From SZUA-252 sp035716005 (GTDB lineage Bacteria > Eisenbacteria > RBG-16-71-46 > SZUA-252), in contig DASTKG010000161.1 in assembly GCA_035716005.1 (NCBI GenBank), positions 1-47,860 on the forward strand: a DNA stretch of 47,860 nucleotides. Reading direction: 5' to 3'. Positions 42,121 to 47,860 of this stretch are shown here, in pieces; the stretch's first letter is position 1, and each line of letters starts with the position of its first letter. Under the pieces are notes generated by a model. The model did no database searches. It had not been told where the DNA came from and saw only the letters and a list, made by a program, of their open reading frames with translations. The position numbers and the translations under genes were made by a program.

Positions 42121-42894
42121 ATGAAACGGATCCTCGCCGGCAACTGGAAGATGAACCTGACCGTGGCCGACGCGCGCGCCCACTTCGAGGCCGTCTCGGA
42201 CGACGCGCGCCGCCGCCCCGGCCTCTCGTTCGTCGTGTTCCCGCCCGCCACCGCGATCCACGCGCTCGCGGCCGCGCGGAAGCCCGGCGATCCGAAGCTG
42301 GGCGGGCAGAACTGCCACACGGAGCCGAAGGGCGCCTTCACCGGCGAAATCTCGGCGGAGCAGCTGAAGGAGGCGGGGGCGGAGTACGTCCTCGTCGGCC
42401 ACTCCGAGAGGCGGCGGCTCTTCTGCGAGAGCGACGCCATCTGCCGCCAGAAGCTCCAGGCGGCCTGGCGGGCCGGCCTCACGCCGGTTCTCTGCGTCGG
42501 CGAAACGCTGGCGGAGCGGGAGAGGCGGGAGACGCGCGACGTGCTCGCTCGGCAGATCCGGAGGGCGCTGGAGGGGGCCTCGCCGCGCGCGGCGCTCGTT
42601 CTGGCCTACGAGCCGGTCTGGGCGATCGGGACGGGAGTCGTGGCGAGCGCCGAGGAAGTGGCGGAGGCGCACGCGTGGGCGCTCGAGGAGCTGGTGGGAG
42701 CGGGACGGACGGACGCCGCCGGGACGAAGGTGCTCTACGGGGGAAGCGTCGACCCGAAGACGGCGGTCCCCCTCGGAAAGCTGGCCGACGTGGGAGGATT
42801 CCTCGTCGGCGGCGCCTCGCTCGCCGCGGAGTCGTTCCGGGCCATCGCCGTCGCGCTGGAAACCGAGCCAACGTCCACGCCCGCCGCGCATTGA
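42121..42894 (+). CDS. tpiA: Triosephosphate isomerase
   Basis: Interconverts dihydroxyacetone phosphate and glyceraldehyde-3-phosphate. The 257-residue barrel has AGNWKMNLT (catalytic Lys), VGHSERRRLFCESD (catalytic His), VLAYEPVWAIGTG (catalytic Glu) and phosphate loops VLYGGSVDPK and GGFLVGGASL. The order and length are standard. Its TGA stop is inside the -35 box of the secG promoter. The gene order gap-pgk-tpiA-secG is found in many bacteria. Confidence 0.97.
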   Translation: MKRILAGNWKMNLTVADARAHFEAVSDDARRRPGLSFVVFPPATAIHALAAARKPGDPKLGGQNCHTEPKGAFTGEISAEQLKEAGAEYVLVGHSERRRLFCESDAICRQKLQAAWRAGLTPVLCVGETLAERERRETRDVLARQIRRALEGASPRAALVLAYEPVWAIGTGVVASAEEVAEAHAWALEELVGAGRTDAAGTKVLYGGSVDPKTAVPLGKLADVGGFLVGGASLAAESFRAIAVALETEPTSTPAAH

Positions 42895-42919
42895 CCCGCG
42901 CCGGGGGGCGTGGTAGTCT
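42891..42919 (+). promoter_or_regulatory. Possible promoter for secG and tRNA-Leu
   Basis: TTGACC (42891-42896), 17 bases, then TAGTCT (42914-42919). The -35 contains the tpiA stop codon. The expected start is about 55 bases before the secG ATG. Confidence 0.5.
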
Positions 42920-42981
42920 CTTCAACTCGGGTTCGGCGCGTCGCCGGCCCCCATGCAACGAGTTAGGAGAATTTCACGACG

Positions 42982-43455
42982 ATGCCTGACTTCTTGGTCG
43001 CACTCTTCACCGGCGTTCACATTCTCGCCTGCATCGCGCTGATGGTCACCATCCTGCTCCAGTCGGGCAAGGGAGGCGGCCTCGCCGGCGCGTTCGGAGG
43101 CGGCTCGAGCCAGACGCTCTTCGGCGGACGGGGCGCGGCCTCGTTCCTGAGCCGGGCGTCGACCGTTCTCGCCGTCGTCTTCTTCGTGACGTCTCTCACG
43201 CTCGGCCTCGCGGCTTCGCGAAACGCGACGGCGCGTCCGAGCCTGATCCAGGAAGAGGCTCGCCGCCGCGCCACGCAACGCGCGGGGACGACGGGCCAGC
43301 CTGGAGCCCCGGCGCCGGGCCAGCCGTCGCAGCAGGCTCCGGCCGGGCAGCCTCCGTCGGGAACCGCGCCTCCGAGCGGCGCTCCGACGTCCGGAGCACC
43401 GACGACCAACGCGCCGACGCCGCCGGCCACGACCTCGGGTTCGGGCGGCAAGTAA
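42982..43455 (+). CDS. secG: Preprotein translocase subunit SecG with long low-complexity tail
   Basis: SecG assists the SecYE channel. The first 80 residues are typical: TM1 (TGVHILACIALMVTILLQSG), the conserved loop GKGGGLAGAFGGGSSQTLFGG, and TM2 (ASTVLAVVFFVTSLTLGLAA). About 75 further residues form a charged stretch and then a Gly/Pro/Thr/Ala-rich disordered tail ending GSGGK. This roughly doubles the usual length. ATG at 42982 has AGGAGA 11 bases upstream. Only 36 bases separate the stop from tRNA-Leu, so both probably share a transcript. Confidence 0.93.
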   Translation: MPDFLVALFTGVHILACIALMVTILLQSGKGGGLAGAFGGGSSQTLFGGRGAASFLSRASTVLAVVFFVTSLTLGLAASRNATARPSLIQEEARRRATQRAGTTGQPGAPAPGQPSQQAPAGQPPSGTAPPSGAPTSGAPTTNAPTPPATTSGSGGK

Positions 43456-43491
43456 CAGACTTCGGATTCAGCAGGGAAGCAGTGATTCGAT

Positions 43492-43574
<83 letters not shown>

Positions 43575-43580
43575 CACTCT

Positions 43581-43610
43581 GGGTCCCCTTCCCGCGAGGG
43601 GAGGGGACCC
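43581..43610 (+). terminator. Strong hairpin terminator after tRNA-Leu
   Basis: Arms 43581-43593 and 43598-43610 pair over 13 base pairs (one G-U) around a GCGA loop. GATTCTTTAT follows, a modest T-rich tail. It lies between the + operon and the convergent minus-strand gene, so it may stop transcripts from both sides. Confidence 0.75.
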
Positions 43611-43636
43611 GATTCTTTATCTCCGCGAGAAGGCGA

Positions 43637-43861
43637 TCAGGCGCCGGGCCGCGAAGCCTGCGGTTCGGGGATGATGCCGACGAGGCGGATGCAGAAGCGG
43701 TCCTCGGCGCGGATTTCGTTCTTCCCGCCGCAGTGCTGGCAACGGATGTAGGAACGCCGGGGATCCTCCTTCAGATGGAAGATCTGATTCGGACCAAAGA
43801 GCTTGCCGCAGCGCATGCACTCCACCGCGGGATTGCTGACCAGTTCGGCTGGGTCCACCAT
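43637..43861 (-). CDS. Small zinc-ribbon-like protein
   Basis: The only minus-strand gene in the window. The 74-residue product has two CxxC pairs (CMRCGKLF and RCQHCGGKN) about 25 residues apart, as in a zinc ribbon, with charged residues between (HLKEDPRRSYI). The ATG at 43861 has GGAGG 7 bases upstream on the minus strand and a promoter-like TGGACG/TAGGAT further up, which supports a real gene in place of a shadow frame. No family was recognised with certainty. The protein may bind nucleic acid or a protein partner. Confidence 0.72.
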   Translation of the reverse strand: MVDPAELVSNPAVECMRCGKLFGPNQIFHLKEDPRRSYIRCQHCGGKNEIRAEDRFCIRLVGIIPEPQASRPGA

Positions 43862-43930
43862 GGAGATTCCTCCGTCCTCGGGTGCGCGTTCCGCCGCCGC
43901 CGCATGAGCGGGGCGCCTCGAACGGGGACC

Positions 43931-43959
43931 ATCCTAGCGATTCGGCCCGGCCGCGTCCA
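43931..43959 (-). promoter_or_regulatory. Possible minus-strand promoter for the zinc-ribbon gene
   Basis: Read on the minus strand: TGGACG (43959-43954), a 17-base spacer, TAGGAT (43936-43931). The expected leader is about 60 nt. Confidence 0.4.
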
Positions 43960-43975
43960 GCGGAGGGGCCACGGA

Positions 43976-43990
43976 ATGACGTCACGATGA
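43976..43990 (+). other. Four-codon leader minigene overlapping the methyltransferase start
   Basis: ATG ACG TCA CGA TGA (43976-43990) has GGAGGGG 8 bases upstream and ends in an ATGA overlap with the methyltransferase ATG at 43987. The same Shine-Dalgarno sequence is about 18 bases from the real start, too far for direct use. Translational coupling through the minigene is possible. Confidence 0.3.
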
Positions 43991-44805
43991 GCTACGACCC
44001 ACGGCGAGCGGCCGAGTACTGGAGCGGGGCCCGGCACGAGCGGGGCGACGAGCTGGCCGCCGTGCTGAGCTTGGGCGAGCCTCCGTCGGTCAACCAAGCC
44101 TACGACGCCTGGGAGACGGGGCTTCTCCTCGACTCGCTCGAAGACGCCCCGATCGCGCGAGCTCTCGATCTCGGCGCGGGCGTCGGACGAGTCTCCGAAC
44201 GGCTCGCGGGCCGGGTGGGCCGGCTGGCCTGCGCCGATCTCGCGCCGGGCATGCTGGAGCGGCTCCGCCGTCGCCTCCACGACGCCGGCATCCCGGACGG
44301 TGCCTACGACCGGCTCCGCCATCGCGCCGATCTCCTCCCGTACCGCGGGCACTCCTTCGATCTCGTCGTCTGCCTCGGGCTCCTGGAGCATCTTCCCGCG
44401 GAGGCGCGCTCGAGAACCCTCTCCGAGATCGCGCGCGTGCTTCGTCCCTCCGGCCATCTCGCGCTCGTCCTGAACAACGCGTCGAGCCGCTTCCTGGGCG
44501 ACCCGAACGACAATCCGTACCGCGTCGGCCTCCAGCGGGAGAACGGCTACTTCTGCGCGGTGGTGGACGAGCGCTCGCTCCTGGACGAGGCCTCCGCCTG
44601 GTTCGCCTGCGAACCACTCGGCTCGAACGTCATCTATTCGCTCCAGCGGCACGCCGCGCGCCTTTTGCCGGACGCGGCGCGCGCCTCCGAGGCGGTCGGC
44701 GCGTTCTTCGCCGCCGCGGCGCGATGGGACGTGGCGCTCCGGCCCCTCGGAGGCGCCGCGCGCGTCTCGGCGGATCATCACCTCTATCTCCTGAGGCGGA
44801 CGTGA
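43987..44805 (+). CDS. Class I SAM-dependent methyltransferase
   Basis: The 272-residue protein has the Rossmann methyltransferase motifs in order: ARALDLGAGVGRVSERLA (motif I), CADLAPGMLERLRR (motif II), and FDLVVCLGLLEHLPAEARSRT, with RVLRPSGHLALVLNN after it (motifs IV-VI). The fold therefore is sure, but the acceptor is not. An N-terminal YDPRRAAEYWSGARH resembles ubiquinone/menaquinone- or glycan-type methyltransferases. GTG of the following sugar epimerase overlaps its stop, so a role in modifying a surface sugar or lipid-linked sugar is plausible (inference). The ATG at 43987 lacks a close Shine-Dalgarno sequence, and the leader minigene lies just ahead. Confidence 0.83.
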   Translation: MSYDPRRAAEYWSGARHERGDELAAVLSLGEPPSVNQAYDAWETGLLLDSLEDAPIARALDLGAGVGRVSERLAGRVGRLACADLAPGMLERLRRRLHDAGIPDGAYDRLRHRADLLPYRGHSFDLVVCLGLLEHLPAEARSRTLSEIARVLRPSGHLALVLNNASSRFLGDPNDNPYRVGLQRENGYFCAVVDERSLLDEASAWFACEPLGSNVIYSLQRHAARLLPDAARASEAVGAFFAAAARWDVALRPLGGAARVSADHHLYLLRRT

Positions 44806-45776
44806 GCCGCGCCCCGATCCTCGTGACCGGCGGCGCCGGCTACATCGGATCGATCCTCGTCCGCAGGCTCCTCGCCGCCGGGGAGCGCGTCCGGGTCCTC
44901 GACCGCATGCTGCACGGCGCGCACGGGCTCGCCGGGCTCGAGGGGGAGAGCCGTCTGGAAATCCAGTCGCGGGATCTTCGCGATCCGCGCGTCTTCGAGG
45001 AGGCCCTCGAGGGGACCGACACCGTGATCCACCTCGCGGCCATCGTCGGCGACAAGGCGTGCGCGCAGGACGAGGAGGTGGCCGTCCAGACGAACTGGAC
45101 CGCGACGGTGGCGTTCGCGCGCCGGGCCGCCGCGCTCGGCGTCCGGCGCTTCGTCTTCGCCTCCACCTGCAGCGTCTATGGCGAGGGCCGGAACGAAACG
45201 CTCACGGAGACCTCGCCCGTCCATCCGCTCTCCCTCTACGCCGAGACGCGCCGCCATGCCGAGATCGGCATTCTCGAGCTGGCGGGGAAGGATTCCTTCG
45301 AGCCGGTCATTCTCCGCTTCGGAACCGTCTACGGGCTCTCGCCCCGGATGCGGTTCGACCTGGTCGTGAATCTCCTCACGCTCCGCGCCGTTCGGAAGGG
45401 CGAGATCACGATCTTCGGCGGCTCGCAGTGGCGTCCCTTCGTGCACGTGGGCGACATCGCCCGGGCCCTGGAGCTCGCCATGGGCGAGCCGCTCCCGATC
45501 GGGGCCGACCCGATCCTGAACGTCGGAGACAATCTGGAGAACTACCAGCTCCGGGATTTGAAGGACGAGTACGAGAAGGTCGTTCCGGACGTTCGAGTGA
45601 ACATCGCCGCGGAGGCGACCGACCCGAGAACCTACCGCGTCTCCTTCGACCGGATCGAGCGGCTCTGGGGCTTTCGCGCGAGCCGCCGCGTGCGCGACGG
45701 GATCGAGGAGATCGCGAAGGCGCTCCGCGCCGGCGCCATTCCCGACCCGGAGCATCCGCGCTACGTGAACGCGTAG
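44802..45776 (+). CDS. NAD-dependent nucleotide-sugar epimerase/dehydratase (extended SDR)
   Basis: GTG at 44802 overlaps the methyltransferase stop. The 324-residue protein starts APILVTGGAGYIGSILVRRL (NAD loop GxxGxxG). It has VIHLAAIVGD and the catalytic Ser/Thr in FVFASTCSVYGEG. The active Tyr is in LYAETRRHAE (Tyr146), but the expected Lys of YxxxK is Arg150. WRPFVHVGDIARALELA and the C-terminal RVSFDRIERLWGFRA are typical of sugar-nucleotide epimerases and reductases. The substrate is likely an NDP-hexose for surface polysaccharide. The Arg substitution could keep the charge or alter activity. Identification as extended SDR is firm; the reaction is not. Confidence 0.86.
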   Translation: MSRAPILVTGGAGYIGSILVRRLLAAGERVRVLDRMLHGAHGLAGLEGESRLEIQSRDLRDPRVFEEALEGTDTVIHLAAIVGDKACAQDEEVAVQTNWTATVAFARRAAALGVRRFVFASTCSVYGEGRNETLTETSPVHPLSLYAETRRHAEIGILELAGKDSFEPVILRFGTVYGLSPRMRFDLVVNLLTLRAVRKGEITIFGGSQWRPFVHVGDIARALELAMGEPLPIGADPILNVGDNLENYQLRDLKDEYEKVVPDVRVNIAAEATDPRTYRVSFDRIERLWGFRASRRVRDGIEEIAKALRAGAIPDPEHPRYVNA

Positions 45777-45778
45777 CG

Positions 45779-45802
45779 GCGGCGGGGGAAACCCCTTGCC
45801 GC
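45779..45802 (+). other. Hairpin between epimerase and transketolase genes
   Basis: GCGGC (45779-45783) pairs with GCCGC (45798-45802), and GGGG (45785-45788) with CCCC (45792-45795) around AAA. There is no T tract, so it is a weak terminator candidate. It overlaps the next promoter's -35. Confidence 0.35.
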
Positions 45803-45824
45803 GCCGGGCCCGGTTCGATAGCGT
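45796..45824 (+). promoter_or_regulatory. Possible promoter for the split transketolase
   Basis: TTGCCG (45796-45801), 17 bases, then TAGCGT (45819-45824). The leader would be about 60 nt and includes a GC-rich stem near 45840-45862. Confidence 0.45.
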
Positions 45825-45890
45825 AATGGGCTCTGGCGACGGTCGCGGCGGACGCCGCGGCCTCACGAACTCCTAGGGGGACCGGACCGC

Positions 45891-46793
45891 ATGCCGCGGC
45901 TTCAATTCACGCTCGACCAGCTCCGGGATCGCGCGCTCATCGTCCGGCGCGACATCGTCACGCTCCTCGCCCACTCGCAGAGCGGGCATAGCGGCGGGCC
46001 GCTCTCGTCGGCCGACTTCGGCACCGTCCTCTTCTTCCACGAGATGAATCTCTCGCCCGAGCGCCCCGACTCCGCCGATCGCGATCTCTGGCACTTCTCC
46101 ATCGGCCACGTGACGCCGGTCATCTACTCGCTCATGGCCGAGCGGGGCTACTACCCGCTCAAGGATCTTCTCGAGTTCCGCTCCTTCCAGGGGCATCTGC
46201 AGGGGCATCCGAGCAAGCACGACACGCCCGGCATCGACGTCTCCGCCGGCTCGCTCGGACAGGGCCTCTCGGTCTCCTGCGGCATGGCGCTCGGCTCGCG
46301 CATGGACGGATCGCCGCGCCGCGTCTACTGCGTGATGGGCGACGGAGAGCAGCAGGAGGGGCAGATCTGGGAGGCGGCCATGTTCGCCGCCCACTACAAG
46401 CTCGACAATCTCTGCGCCGTGATCGACTACAACCGGAAGCAGATCGACGGCGACGTGCAGGACGTCATGGGGATCGCCCCGCTCGCCGACAAGTGGCGGG
46501 CCTTCGGCTGGAACGTGATCGAGGCGGACGGGCACGACATCCCGAGCATCGTCGACGCCTTCGCCCAGGCGCGCGCCGCGAAGGGGCGGCCCTCCGTCAT
46601 CCTGGCCCACACGGTCATGGGGAAGGGCGTCTCGTACATGGAAGACGACTACCGGTGGCACGGCGTGCCGCCCACCAAGGATCAGGCGGAGCAGGCGCTG
46701 CGCGAGCTCGGAACGAGCTTCGACGCGTGGACGGGGCGGCTGCGCTCCCACGCGAGCCGCGCGGTGGCGCCCGCCGAGAATGGAGCCGCATGA
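45891..46793 (+). CDS. Transketolase, N-terminal (thiamine-pyrophosphate-binding) subunit
   Basis: The 300-residue protein holds the first half of a transketolase. It has SGHSGGPLSSADFGTVLFFH, LWHFSIGHVTPVIYSLM, LQGHPSKHDTPGIDVSAGSL and the TPP motif GDGEQQEGQIWEAAMFAAHY, followed at the usual distance by VIDYNRKQ. It lacks the pyrimidine-binding and C-terminal domains, which are in the next gene. Transketolase moves two-carbon units between sugar phosphates in the pentose phosphate pathway. ATG at 45891 has TAGGGGGA about 13 bases before. The next start overlaps the stop (ATGA), giving equal amounts of the halves. Such split enzymes are known in archaea and several bacterial phyla. Confidence 0.93.
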   Translation: MPRLQFTLDQLRDRALIVRRDIVTLLAHSQSGHSGGPLSSADFGTVLFFHEMNLSPERPDSADRDLWHFSIGHVTPVIYSLMAERGYYPLKDLLEFRSFQGHLQGHPSKHDTPGIDVSAGSLGQGLSVSCGMALGSRMDGSPRRVYCVMGDGEQQEGQIWEAAMFAAHYKLDNLCAVIDYNRKQIDGDVQDVMGIAPLADKWRAFGWNVIEADGHDIPSIVDAFAQARAAKGRPSVILAHTVMGKGVSYMEDDYRWHGVPPTKDQAEQALRELGTSFDAWTGRLRSHASRAVAPAENGAA

Positions 46794-47791
46794 GCCAGGC
46801 CACTCCCATCTCTCCGCCGGGATCCGGCGCCCCGCCGTCGCTCGCGAAGCCGGAGATGAAGAAGACCCGCGAGGGGTTCGGTCACGGGCTCGTGGAGCTG
46901 GGCGAGACGAATCCGAACGTGGTGGTTCTCGTCGGCGATCTCTCGGGATCGACGAACGTCAGCTACTTCGCCGAGCGGTTCCCCGAGCGGTTCGTCCAGG
47001 TCGGGATCGCCGAGCAGAACATGATGTGCGTGGCCGCGGGCCTCGCGGCGGTGGGGAAGATTCCCTTTCTCGCGACCTACGGCGCCTTCGCGTCGTGCCG
47101 GGCGGCGGATCAGATCCGCGTGACGGTGGCCTACACCGATCTTCCGGTGAAGATCGGCGGCGCCCACGGCGGCATCAGCGTCGGGCCCGACGGCGCCACC
47201 CACCAGGCGATGGAGGAGATCGCGATCATCCGCTCGATCCCGAACATGCGGATGGTCGTGCCGTGCGACTACTGGGAGACGAAGAAGGCGACGCTCGCGA
47301 TCGCCGGGGACCGCCATCCCTACTACCTTCGCTTCGGCCGGGAGTCGGTCCCGGTCGTGACGACCCCCGACACGCCCTTCGTCATCGGCAAGGCCAACAC
47401 GATGCGGGAGGGGAAGGATCTCGCGATCATCGCCTGCGGCGTCATGGTCTACGAGGCGCTCGTCGCGGCGGAGGAACTCGCCGCCCGCGGGATCCAGGCC
47501 CGCGTCCTCAACGTCCACACGCTGAAGCCGCTCGACGAAGAGGCGATCTCGCGCGCCGCGCGCGAATGCGGCGCCATCGTGACGGCGGAGGAGCACCAGA
47601 TCCACGGCGGACTCGGCGGCGCCGTCGCCGAGGTGGTCGTTCGGAGCCACCCGGTGCCGATGGAGTTCGTGGCGGTCCACGACCGCTTCGGACGCTCGGG
47701 AAAGCCGGACGAGCTGATGACGGCGTTCGGGATCAAGGCGCCCGATGTCGTTCGGGCGGCGGATCGGGTGCTGGTCCGGAAGGGTTCGTGA
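46790..47791 (+). CDS. Transketolase, C-terminal subunit
   Basis: The 333-residue protein supplies the pyrimidine-binding and C-terminal domains. It has TREGFGHGLVELGETNPNVV, VGDLSGSTNVSYFAERFPER, the catalytic-Glu segment VGIAEQNMMCVAAGLA and FLATYGAFASCRAADQIRV. GGAHGGISVGPDGATHQAMEEIA and the C-terminal LAIIACGVMVYEALVAAEEL follow. The fold resembles DXS and E1-beta too, but pairing with the adjacent N-terminal half and the GPDGATHQ motif identify transketolase. ATG at 46790 is in an ATGA overlap. The first 20 residues are Pro/Ser-rich and probably unstructured. Confidence 0.93.
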   Translation: MSQATPISPPGSGAPPSLAKPEMKKTREGFGHGLVELGETNPNVVVLVGDLSGSTNVSYFAERFPERFVQVGIAEQNMMCVAAGLAAVGKIPFLATYGAFASCRAADQIRVTVAYTDLPVKIGGAHGGISVGPDGATHQAMEEIAIIRSIPNMRMVVPCDYWETKKATLAIAGDRHPYYLRFGRESVPVVTTPDTPFVIGKANTMREGKDLAIIACGVMVYEALVAAEELAARGIQARVLNVHTLKPLDEEAISRAARECGAIVTAEEHQIHGGLGGAVAEVVVRSHPVPMEFVAVHDRFGRSGKPDELMTAFGIKAPDVVRAADRVLVRKGS

Positions 47792-47836
47792 TCGCTTCGT
47801 AGCGCCGCTCTCGCGGCCGGCCGGAGCGGGCGGGGG

Positions 47837-47860
47837 ATGTCTCTGGTCGCTCTCCTCGCC
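47837..47860 (+). CDS. Possible start of a following gene (truncated by window end)
   Basis: An ATG at 47837 with GGGGG directly upstream opens the frame MSLVALLA to the last base. Only eight codons are visible, so no function can be given and the call may be wrong. Confidence 0.2.

Noticed and set aside
47792..47836. Rho-independent terminator after the transketolase genes
   Set aside because: GC-rich inverted patches exist (GCGGCCGGCCGG), but no stable single hairpin with a T tract could be drawn.

Overview
The window is GC-rich, densely coded bacterial chromosome: 38 protein genes, one tRNA, no insertion sequence, no prophage, no CRISPR array. All genes but one small zinc-ribbon gene run on the + strand. 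The outer-membrane and secretion content (TonB-dependent receptor with a carboxypeptidase-regulatory-like domain, PorV-like barrel, GWxTD-family protein, secreted proteins with a FlgD/type-IX-like C-terminal module, BamD) suggests a Gram-negative member of the FCB-related candidate lineages. Candidatus Eisenbacteria or a Gemmatimonadota relative would fit, but this is inference from gene content only.

Region 1 (1-17666) is a tightly packed housekeeping run with many 4-base ATGA/GTGA overlaps: end of ptsI, bifunctional PGI/PMI, a sugar nucleotidyltransferase, metK-ahcY (methyl cycle), ftsK, rimO, an unknown anchored protein, a TPR protein, bamD, nadD, polA, coaE, prfB (with the classical +1 programmed frameshift) and a phosphomanno/phosphoglucomutase. 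Region 2 (17709-24696) encodes two overlapping secreted proteins (a repeat/propeller-like protein and a putative zinc metalloprotease with an HExxHxxWxxD signature) that share a C-terminal module, then a DUF4912 protein coupled to a GH57 alpha-glucan branching enzyme.

Region 3 (24767-30413) starts at its own promoter and holds an EB_dh-like lipoprotein, an outer-membrane barrel and the TldD/TldE pair. Region 4 (30421-38736) follows a strong promoter with A-tracts and a leader of about 230 nt: TonB-dependent receptor, 922-aa surface protein with Asp-rich calcium-type repeats and the same kind of C-terminal module, PorV-like barrel and a GWxTD-family protein. This locus, together with the C-terminal modules of region 2, is the best candidate for an undescribed export or surface-assembly system related to type IX secretion.

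Region 5 (38757-43610) is a glycolytic operon with its own promoter: a phosphofructokinase carrying the PPi-type residues Asp104/Lys124, then gap, pgk, tpiA, secG and tRNA-Leu(GAG), closed by a strong hairpin. Region 6 (43637-47860) has the lone minus-strand zinc-ribbon gene, a SAM methyltransferase, a nucleotide-sugar SDR enzyme with YxxxR in place of YxxxK, and a transketolase split into N- and C-terminal subunit genes with its own promoter.
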